A stretch of 64,000 nucleotides of DNA from IMG/VR virus record IMGVR_UViG_3300048587_000705, positions 34,643 to 98,642 of that record. The stretch is one strand, 5' to 3'. Under the pieces are notes generated by a model, which worked only from the letters and a program-made list of their open reading frames with translations, was not told the origin of the DNA and did no database searches. How positions within the stretch are numbered: the stretch's first letter is position 1; the number at the start of each line of letters is the position of its first letter. Both the position numbers and the translations under genes were made by a program. The stretch is from a virus. Below, one piece after another: positions 9,001 to 16,056 of the stretch.

Positions 9001-10593
9001 TTGCTCTGCGTCACTCCATTTAAACAACGTTTCAGGGTACTTTAATGACAGAAAAACAGGTGTAATGTTATTTCCATGCTCTTTGGCTGCCTTTTTTTTA
9101 GGGGTAAAAAAGAAAGCATCTACCTCTACATCATACTCACTAAAAAGTACCCACCTTTTGGATTTGGATTTTTTAAAAGTGTCAATATTTTTATTAGATG
9201 ATCCATGGTAAACTACAAGGGGTTCCCCATTTTTATCTATTACTTTGCTTGAATTAAATGGGTTTCCTTCCCAATCACCAAACCAATCTTTAAATGCCTG
9301 TGTCCTGACTTGTAACCATTGATTTTCCGTAAGGTTTGTAGGCTTTCCGTTGGGGGCTTTCATAAAAATTCCTTGCGAAATGGCATTCTCTTTGATTTTT
9401 TCCATTTCTGTATTTAACACCTGTTGTTTTTTTACTTCATCTTGTATAGAGCCAAGTTTTTCCTCTATCTCGGAATTGGTCAGTATATTAACTTTTTTTG
9501 CAAGTCCTGTCTTTTCCAACTGTTCCGTGACAGGTAAAGATAGGTTTCTTTTGAGTGATAGTTGTTTGGTTGCTTGGTTTATGTATATTTGGTCCTCTGG
9601 TGTTATATCAAAATCATCTGATATAAGTGAATTGGATATATCAAAATCAAAATAAGTGTTTCTTTTAACTATTGCCCTTGCTTCTACCTCACCACTTATG
9701 GTTTGATACAATTCTTGTTGTACCTGCAATCTTTTAACCCTGTTTGGCTCTTTGTAATATCTTAACACACCTTTTAATATATTTTTATCTGATAGGTTTA
9801 AATTATTGTCTTTTAATTTTTGCTCTATCAATGCTACATTCCCTTCTTCGGGCTCCACCAATAAGTTTTTTCCAATAAGTACTGATGCTCTTTCAAAAAC
9901 CGTTGTAGCTCCTCCTCCTGTACCATATCCCTCAACATATTGTACTTTATGCCCCAATTCGTGAAGCAATGTTTCCCATAGTTCCACATTATGTCCTCCT
10001 TCATTGGTACCTGATTTTTTGGGAAATATATGTTCCATAGTTCTGGCACTGATATTAATTGAGTCACTAACTGGGTCATATCCTCCGTAAACTGTTGTTC
10101 CATCATCTTCAATAATATTTATTTTTAAATCCCCGTATATTTTTATCAAATCGTTTCCTTCTACGATATCTGATAACCTATATGTCTCTCCCTCTTTTAA
10201 ATCAATTGTTTTTAGGTTACCGTCAGGTATCTCGAATCGCCACTTATTGTCAACAGGGTTTCGCTCCCACATAGTGAGTTTTTTTATATACCTTTTTGAT
10301 TTACCCTCTTTTTCAAGCTGTACGGCAAGATTTAAGTTGTCTATCCTGTTTGTAACATTTTCTATGTTATCAAGTTGTGTGGCGCCTTTTATTCCCGTTA
10401 TAGATTTTTTTACCAGTATGTTCTTTGGCTTTACCACTTCCTCTAAAAAATCCTCCGTTACGGTAATAGTGTACAGATCCTCTGCGTTGTCGGGAGTCCT
10501 TTTTTTTAGTTCATCAAAGAGTATGCTCCGCTCACCATTGTTGGCTTCGGCGTACACAGGGTTTCCTTGTTTGTCTTTTATTATACAGGACAT
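6043..10593 (-). CDS. Polyvalent cargo protein: zinc peptidases, ADP-ribosyltransferase-like, GNAT
   Basis: 1,516 aa. Modules seen in order: a zincin-like peptidase with HELGH (211-215) and a downstream GEVEAR (301-306), as in polyvalent-protein metallopeptidases. Then an ART-PolyVal-like segment (about 411-597) with KAPNGKPTNLTENQW, FKDWFGDWEGNP, VVYHGSS, FFFTPKKKAAKEHG and VFDPNQIKSA. Then a second zincin with HEFGH (641-645) and NEVLAQ near 697. Then a GNAT-like fold (about 770-865) with the RGQGRA acetyl-CoA loop (802-807) and FYRSLGF. The C-terminal 600 residues are helical and unrecognised. Such proteins are known from phages and conjugative elements that send them into the recipient cell. 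Here the position in the cargo block suggests ejection with the DNA (inference). The peptidase/ART part is AT-richer than the rest of the gene. Confidence 0.85.
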   Translation of the reverse strand: MSCIIKDKQGNPVYAEANNGERSILFDELKKRTPDNAEDLYTITVTEDFLEEVVKPKNILVKKSITGIKGATQLDNIENVTNRIDNLNLAVQLEKEGKSKRYIKKLTMWERNPVDNKWRFEIPDGNLKTIDLKEGETYRLSDIVEGNDLIKIYGDLKINIIEDDGTTVYGGYDPVSDSINISARTMEHIFPKKSGTNEGGHNVELWETLLHELGHKVQYVEGYGTGGGATTVFERASVLIGKNLLVEPEEGNVALIEQKLKDNNLNLSDKNILKGVLRYYKEPNRVKRLQVQQELYQTISGEVEARAIVKRNTYFDFDISNSLISDDFDITPEDQIYINQATKQLSLKRNLSLPVTEQLEKTGLAKKVNILTNSEIEEKLGSIQDEVKKQQVLNTEMEKIKENAISQGIFMKAPNGKPTNLTENQWLQVRTQAFKDWFGDWEGNPFNSSKVIDKNGEPLVVYHGSSNKNIDTFKKSKSKRWVLFSEYDVEVDAFFFTPKKKAAKEHGNNITPVFLSLKYPETLFKWSDAEQYLDKESGIDIYNFQNTQTWEILESKGVIEKIKEEGYDGTFFDDEVNDIEHETFAVFDPNQIKSAEANIGDFSIQSNNIYQQKEGTTPNGFVYNGQVYLNKDKMSPNTSIHEFGHLYLDFLNQNNKEIYDAGLSLIEKNKKEAQSYIDFVNTNQPDLKEGSEEWKNEVLAQVIGDNGARLVGNNLKTWLQDFWNAVRDILGLSQYTAEQVSNMTLKQFGEAVSKDLLSGENLTGTFKSNGVTINYRPRINPITNQQLGGIELELINTPQDLRGQGRAKKALREFLLMTDREGQDVYLFANPRDKTTTEKGLINFYRSLGFTSDQFLPQEMVRRARNVNRTPKPIAAQFDKNGEVFAKDVYEYVDRKNAEGIRPTQEDRVNIIKALDAQTPSSDALLERTRKAFYVNGLFAPTMSTLTNNGYTKGEATNILSDISLQARIKENIAKIQNLKEPISIDEVEMPYSTISSMEPNFVGKYQQANPYIAQKQIVDTLGGIKDRNEFDSAVAENSMEVAKNDFEDLSQYTELTVKEVQPDGTITERKLNRTAEKFQETLTDPSNDELRKEIDYILNIPPDIAQTSQSEIADLLEELREKAVDIGLDLTDIGQKYTEKGIGELTRFLVALRTLNAQNLENFAQVYDSFFDIDTETVETEKIKGATQTTEKIYNKQKTAFEMFAENGLLYQGNNLYKRTNNRKSLEETLDIMEKRPEMFPQEIFDGINMTNMAQVRDRIENYANEQVQEIETGNLFDTDKLKVYFLNTVYFGTPTNIQENIKNVENIVGKEIDTQYLSTDFIADFNKQSLKEKIKGSQKYRDFYSNFNITKDGIEPINTDPLSIQIMEEYMDEDTRNYFSLKKDSNVFTQAEESSYVDDVLAERNRAINSPKSVPLYKGQFEQKSARTIKVKNPTENFIRTRDGVYELTEKNSTDGYYAKLPHNTSPYILLTDMVPEIDVEMDNTEQVKEPEIKISKLFTKQEEQQINSELECG

Positions 10594-10616
10594 TATTTTA
10601 TTTATTTTTTAATTTG

Positions 10617-10706
10617 TTATATATCATATTCGATAATATACCTAACAACATTCCAGTAATTATTGATATGTATATTAATAAAATTATCAACACTTATCTC
10701 TACCAT
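10617..10706 (-). CDS. Possible 29-aa peptide between two giant genes
   Basis: The 114-nt gap between the two giant genes holds an ATG one nucleotide after the TAG stop of the 1,782-aa gene (TAG-T-ATG), open for 29 codons to a TAA. The spacing fits translational coupling by re-initiation. The peptide is rich in Ile, Asn and Tyr (MVEISVDNFINIH...YII) and the DNA is very AT-rich, so a chance ORF cannot be excluded. No family is recognised. Otherwise the gap shows no clear promoter or terminator. Confidence 0.25.
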   Translation of the reverse strand: MVEISVDNFINIHINNYWNVVRYIIEYDI

Positions 10707-10707
10707 A

Positions 10708-13700
10708 CTAATTACAGTTGTTTACTTTTGGTTTATTATCTTTTACCTGTTGTGCCACCGTTTGGTTCTTTATCCCTGCCTTTAGGCTACCAAGTTCTTT
10801 TTCAAGTTGTTCATGGCGGGCTATCTGTTCCCTTATCTTACCTATCTTTGACTGTCCTATGTTGTCGCGCACCTTTTTGGGCATTATCTTTATAACCTCT
10901 TTCAGCATATTTACGTTGGACATCGTTTCAAGTGCGTTGTTCGGCTCTTTTTGTACGTCAGTGCCGTCCATTGCGTCCACGAACCTTCCTTCGGTCATGT
11001 CCTGATATGCGGGATTGGTCAACCAATCTTGGTATATATCCTGCATATCCTGTGACAAGCTCTTTTCAAGGTTGAGTTTCTCCGTTTCGCTGCCCTCAAA
11101 AAGTCCTTTCAGTATATCAAGCTCCCCTACTTGTTCCACGTTTTCAAGGTCAAGTATCATTTTCCCTGTGTTGAACGGTCTGTTGGATATGTCTATGGCT
11201 ATTTCCGCCTGTTGTTGGAGCAAAGATACGTTAAATTTTTCATTTATCCAAGTTTCTATATCGGCAAATTCATTTATTTTTTCAAATCGGTCAAATAATC
11301 TTGTAAGGGTATCTATATTTCCGTCCGATGTAAGCGCCTGTGAGGGGTCGAAAATGTATTCCGAGGGCGACACACCGTTCTGTACCAAAAACTCGTTCAG
11401 ATGCTTTATCTGCTGTGAAACGGGTACGTTCAGGTTCCCTATCTCCACTATCCTGCGGGTAAGGTCAACCTCTGTTTTTATCAATGACACGGGAAAAGCT
11501 ATGTTCCTGCCGTTATAGTCGAACACTATAATAGGTGTCTTTTCGCTGAACTTCTGTACGAACATCTTTTCCGCCTCTATTTTTTTGTTCAGTTTCAGTT
11601 CACCATTCTTTACATACCCCACTGCGACCACTTTTTTCATCATCTCGGGGGTGAATTTCTGTGTCGTGGGCACAAGGGAATTATTTTCTCCCTCTTTCAC
11701 CTTATAATTCGGGCTCCCTATCAATACTTTTTCAATAGGTATGGAAACGTTCATATCGAACCTTCCGCTCTTGCCGTCCATTACGTTCCTTGTGGCGCGC
11801 TCCCTAAGTGCCAAAAGTGTCTGTGTTGCCTCGGAGTTTGCGTTGAAGCTCTGTTGGAACGCCTTGAAACTGCCAAGTATTTCCCCGTTCTCTGTGGTGA
11901 CGAATATATGTAGGTTTTCCTTTAGCTGTTTTTCTGCCTCTCTTAGTTTTTCCTCTTTGTTCTTTGCGCGGGATTTCTTTGCCCTTTGATAGTTGTCTAT
12001 GAGTTTTTTGTTATAATTGTCATTGGTATCCACCTGTAAACTTATCTTGTCACCGGGCTTTTGCCTGTCTACAAGTTCTTTGTTAAGTTGGTTCTCCCCA
12101 TATCCAAAATCGCCCTGTAGGGGAATATACTCGTCCCCCACTTTTTCATAGATGTCAAAGGATGATTTGTCGCCGTAGTCCACTATCTTTATCCTGTCGG
12201 TGGACTCCAACAGAGTGTTCATCTGTTCCTTGCCTACGGTTATCCTCGCCGACTGTCCTATGGTGAACTCTACACTCTCTCCCGTTGGTAGTTGCAGTAC
12301 AAATTTTCTGCCCTGTTCCTTTATGTTGTTCGTGTCAATAGGTACAAGCTCTCCTTTTGCGTTCTTTTCGGACAATATACTGCCCTCAAAATACTGTGGC
12401 AGTGACGTTATGTCCAAATGTGATATCTGGTAGGTGCTCTGCAAACTTTTCACCTTTACGTTGTCGGGCGTCTGTACGGGTCTTGCCGTATCATAGGTGG
12501 ACATTTCCACATCGGGCGCCGATTGTACGGTCAAATAATCTTGTTGGGTCAGTTCAGTCTTTGTATCCTGTTTGTCAAGTTGTGTCTGGTACTGCTCTAT
12601 AAGCTGTAATAGGTCTACAATGGAATTGCCCTCTACCGTTACGCCGTCCAGTACATTCCAGTTGCCGAGTTTTCTGTTCAGCTTGGTAAAATCCTCTATT
12701 TCCTGTTCGTTGAAACCCTCTGCCTTTAACTGCTCGGGGTCTGTGGTTGGTTGCGACATTCTTTGTATGTATCCCGTGTACTTGTCGATGTCTTTCTGCG
12801 ACGGTTTTGATTTCAACAGCTCATCAAATTCCTCCCCCTTATATTCCTTCGTATAGGAGTTGCCCTGTATCATCTGTTTTATCTGTTGGATGATTTTTTG
12901 AATAGGGTCGGTCTGTTCTGTCTGTTCTTTGTTTATGGTATTATTTTCTAAAGCATTTATTTCAGCATCATATTTAGCGTTTATTTCATCACTAACAGAT
13001 TCTCCTGCTTTTAGTTTTGTTTTACCATCTATTTTATCTTGAATCCAATCTTTTACAAAAGAAGCATCTACTTGTTTTCTTCTTATATTATTATCTATAA
13101 GTTTTATATATATATCTTCTGCTGATAAACCTTGTTTAATCCATTTATTAATTAAAGCTTCTACTCTTTTATATTCTGATTCTGTTAAATCAATGTTGTC
13201 TCCATTAGGATTATTTTTAACAAATTTATTTTTAAAAGGAGACTCTTTCTCTAACTCTTCTTGTCTTCTTTTATTTATTTTGTTTATTTTAGACTGATTA
13301 TCTGTTTTCGTTTGTATAGGTGGGGCTTCCATGGTCTCCTCGACAGGTTCTGTTTCTATAGGGGCTCCGTCTTCCTGTGTCTTTGTTACCTCGGCTATGT
13401 TGTCCTGCGTGTAGTTTTCGACAATGTTCTGGAAAAATGCAAGTTCTCCCTCTTCCAGAGATTTGTTCTTTGAAAAAAGTTTTTGTACGTAGCCATTTAT
13501 CTCGGTCATGCGCAGGGACGGATCCACCATTTTCTGTGCGAGGGTGTTGTAGGTCCTTGCATACTCTACCGCCCGTTCGTACTCCTTTAGCTTAGTCTTT
13601 ATCCGTGCATAGGCAGTTGGGTCGGTACTTGATAGGCTCTCTATGGAACCCACAAGTTCTTGAAGGTTTTTTTCCTGATTGTCAAGGTCATCCTGTGTAA

Positions 13701-16056
13701 TCATTTCCTCGGATACCCCGCGCAAGTTCAGTGCGTTGTAGGACGCCTGTTTTTGTGCCTGTGCCCTTTGTACCTCTTGTGCAAGTTCATTGAACTGTTC
13801 CACAAGACGTGCCCTTTCGCTTGCCTCTGTTTCGTTCTCTTGCCTTGTGCTGTTTATCTTGGCTATCCTGTCCTGAATCTTTTTGTACCTTTCTTCAAGA
13901 ACGGACAGTTGTTGTGATTTTTGCCTGTAATCTTTAATGGCGGTCTTGTTCACCTTTCTCAGGGCGTCCGATACATCAAGGGCATTTGCCGTTTCCCTGT
14001 TGCTCAGTATGTTGAGCGACTGTTCCTTTATGTCGTTTATGGTAGCGGTTGCAAGGTTGTCCGCGTTCTTTCCTATCGTAAGATTGTTCGCCACTGCCCT
14101 CACCACCACGTCACGGGCAATTCCCGCATTCCTGAACTCCGCAAATTCCCGTGTACCAAAGGCAGCCTCGGCAAACTCTCGGTTTTTTACGTACTCGTCG
14201 GCAAGCTGCTTGTACTCATTTACCTTTTCCTCTATAAACTGTTTTGTGCCGTCCTCGTCAAGTCCAAGTTCCTCTTGCAGTTCCTGAGCCCTTGTATAAA
14301 GGTATGCGCGGTAATCCTTTGCTCCCTGTTCCACCCCCTCAAAGGCATAGTCACGTTCTATCTTTGCCGTGGTAGCCATATCGTTACCTATCTTTCCACC
14401 AACAATATCACCGTTTTTCAGCGCCTGTTCCGACATCTCGTTTGCCGATTTTGCCTTGTTGGTATAGATAATATTGTTAAAAAGGTTCTTTGCGGTAAAG
14501 GTGTTCCTGTAATCTACAAGGTCGTCCACCGCTTTTCTTTGGTCCGATGTCTGTGAAAAGTTGCCTGATATACCACCACCTATAAGACCTATTATGGCAC
14601 CTATAAATACCTCTTTTCCACCTTCTTTTGTGCCGTAGGTCTCTTTGAACCCTTCCCACATGCTCTCCGCTATACCGAGACTGTCCTTTGTATTGTCCAT
14701 ATCGTACCCAGACAGGGTGTATGCTTTTGCTGCCTTTGCAATGGTTCCTTGCCCACCTTCTTCGTAAAACCCTTCCAAGAACACGGGTCTGAGCACATCG
14801 TAAAACTTTGACCCTACTTTTTGTCTTGCAGTCTGCTCTATTGCCTTTATTGTCCCGTCCGCTCCGACTTTTTCGTACCCTACACCGAGTACGTTCTTTT
14901 TGAACCAATTGTTGGTAAAGGTGCCCGTATTCTTTGAGCCCAGTAACATTTTGCCATAAATTGCCAAATTGGAACTTCCTACCAAGGCTATGTTGGTGGC
15001 GAACACTGCGTTTGCGGAATTTACAAGTCCTTTTCTGAAATTGTCGAGTTCTTGTACCGACGGCTTCTTGCCGTATTTTGCCATGTAGTCGCTTATGTAC
15101 TGTTCCTCGGTTTCCTTCATATAATGGCGTGCCTCGACACCCCCCTCGTATGCCGCAGAGGTATATATAAGCCTTGTGTTGTTCAAGAACTCCGTTGCCT
15201 TTGCGCCTTTTATGGTTGCGTTACGGGCTACGTCAAAAGCCTTTTTTTCCGCCACGTCGTTCAGTAGTGCCTTTCCTATATTTTTTGATTTTGACAGCGC
15301 TCCCATGGCACGTTCCGCCCCGAGCGCTTTTGTGCTCCATCTCGTTGCCTGTCCAAGTGCTCCTTTTGCGAACAAAGATGTTCCTCCCGTTGCGTATGCC
15401 CATACGCCCTCGCTCACTATCATACCGAGGGTAAAGGAAAGTCCTCCCATCACATCGTTCGCCCAAAAATTGGCGGTAAAAGACTGTCCCAAAAGGCTTT
15501 TGTTCTTTTCCTGCTCCGTGTAGTAGTTTGGCAGGTTGTAGTCCATTTTTGTATTGAGGTCATCGAGCCAATCATTAAAGCTGTTATCGTACACCGCGCT
15601 TAAAGACCCTTTGGATATTCCCTCTATGGCGCCAATTACGCTGCCCACGGTTCCACCTACTGCGGATGTTGCAATCTTGCCCCCAAGTTTCTGTATGCCG
15701 TTCCACCATTTACTGCCCGTTGACTGCCCCTGTGCAAGACGCTCGTCGTTGTTGGTGCCGGGGATGTAGTTCTCGTACTTTGCTATCCAATTACCGCTGT
15801 TAAGTTTTACATAGGCGTCTTCCAGCCTCGTGTCGTAGTTCTCGAACTTTGCCCTCTTGTCACCGCCCAATATCTGGCTGTTGAAACTGTCCTGTTGTGT
15901 CTTTATAGTCGAATAGCTCTGTGGGGTAAGTTCCGCGCTCTTTTTTATGTCCACCGACATTTTTTCTATCGGGGGCATTGTCGGTGCAACGGGGGTTATT
16001 GTCTCCGTAAAATCGGGAAGGTATATGTTTGTATTATTTGGAATTAAGTCGTCCAT
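10708..16056 (-). CDS. Giant virion cargo/ejection protein (1,782 aa)
   Basis: Long protein of the cargo block; its ATG overlaps the end of the upstream 956-aa gene by 23 nt. The first 120 residues are polar. Then come several Gly/Ala-rich hydrophobic stretches (IATSAVGGTVGSVIGAI near 130-150, GGLSFTLGMIVSEGVWAYATGG near 205-230, FIGAIIGLIGGGISG near 495), as in ejection proteins that enter membranes. Residues about 640-900 are coiled-coil (repeated E/K/Q heptads). Residues about 912-1039 are encoded by a markedly AT-rich insert with different codon use. The C-terminal third is mixed alpha/beta and unrecognised. Family knowledge places the giant genes after the muzzle gene among virion RNA polymerase or cargo proteins in crAss-like phages; I cannot assign a catalytic role. 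Confidence 0.8.
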   Translation of the reverse strand: MDDLIPNNTNIYLPDFTETITPVAPTMPPIEKMSVDIKKSAELTPQSYSTIKTQQDSFNSQILGGDKRAKFENYDTRLEDAYVKLNSGNWIAKYENYIPGTNNDERLAQGQSTGSKWWNGIQKLGGKIATSAVGGTVGSVIGAIEGISKGSLSAVYDNSFNDWLDDLNTKMDYNLPNYYTEQEKNKSLLGQSFTANFWANDVMGGLSFTLGMIVSEGVWAYATGGTSLFAKGALGQATRWSTKALGAERAMGALSKSKNIGKALLNDVAEKKAFDVARNATIKGAKATEFLNNTRLIYTSAAYEGGVEARHYMKETEEQYISDYMAKYGKKPSVQELDNFRKGLVNSANAVFATNIALVGSSNLAIYGKMLLGSKNTGTFTNNWFKKNVLGVGYEKVGADGTIKAIEQTARQKVGSKFYDVLRPVFLEGFYEEGGQGTIAKAAKAYTLSGYDMDNTKDSLGIAESMWEGFKETYGTKEGGKEVFIGAIIGLIGGGISGNFSQTSDQRKAVDDLVDYRNTFTAKNLFNNIIYTNKAKSANEMSEQALKNGDIVGGKIGNDMATTAKIERDYAFEGVEQGAKDYRAYLYTRAQELQEELGLDEDGTKQFIEEKVNEYKQLADEYVKNREFAEAAFGTREFAEFRNAGIARDVVVRAVANNLTIGKNADNLATATINDIKEQSLNILSNRETANALDVSDALRKVNKTAIKDYRQKSQQLSVLEERYKKIQDRIAKINSTRQENETEASERARLVEQFNELAQEVQRAQAQKQASYNALNLRGVSEEMITQDDLDNQEKNLQELVGSIESLSSTDPTAYARIKTKLKEYERAVEYARTYNTLAQKMVDPSLRMTEINGYVQKLFSKNKSLEEGELAFFQNIVENYTQDNIAEVTKTQEDGAPIETEPVEETMEAPPIQTKTDNQSKINKINKRRQEELEKESPFKNKFVKNNPNGDNIDLTESEYKRVEALINKWIKQGLSAEDIYIKLIDNNIRRKQVDASFVKDWIQDKIDGKTKLKAGESVSDEINAKYDAEINALENNTINKEQTEQTDPIQKIIQQIKQMIQGNSYTKEYKGEEFDELLKSKPSQKDIDKYTGYIQRMSQPTTDPEQLKAEGFNEQEIEDFTKLNRKLGNWNVLDGVTVEGNSIVDLLQLIEQYQTQLDKQDTKTELTQQDYLTVQSAPDVEMSTYDTARPVQTPDNVKVKSLQSTYQISHLDITSLPQYFEGSILSEKNAKGELVPIDTNNIKEQGRKFVLQLPTGESVEFTIGQSARITVGKEQMNTLLESTDRIKIVDYGDKSSFDIYEKVGDEYIPLQGDFGYGENQLNKELVDRQKPGDKISLQVDTNDNYNKKLIDNYQRAKKSRAKNKEEKLREAEKQLKENLHIFVTTENGEILGSFKAFQQSFNANSEATQTLLALRERATRNVMDGKSGRFDMNVSIPIEKVLIGSPNYKVKEGENNSLVPTTQKFTPEMMKKVVAVGYVKNGELKLNKKIEAEKMFVQKFSEKTPIIVFDYNGRNIAFPVSLIKTEVDLTRRIVEIGNLNVPVSQQIKHLNEFLVQNGVSPSEYIFDPSQALTSDGNIDTLTRLFDRFEKINEFADIETWINEKFNVSLLQQQAEIAIDISNRPFNTGKMILDLENVEQVGELDILKGLFEGSETEKLNLEKSLSQDMQDIYQDWLTNPAYQDMTEGRFVDAMDGTDVQKEPNNALETMSNVNMLKEVIKIMPKKVRDNIGQSKIGKIREQIARHEQLEKELGSLKAGIKNQTVAQQVKDNKPKVNNCN

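Noticed and set aside
9590-9660. DFDI(S/T) motifs in the 1,516-aa protein as RNA polymerase catalytic loop
   Set aside because: The third Asp of DxDxD is missing and the site directly follows the GEVEAR segment of a zincin module, which explains the context better.
13921-14556. 211-codon plus-strand ORF
   Set aside because: Antisense to the 1,782-aa gene, Cys/Leu/Phe-rich shadow with no recognisable domain or promoter.
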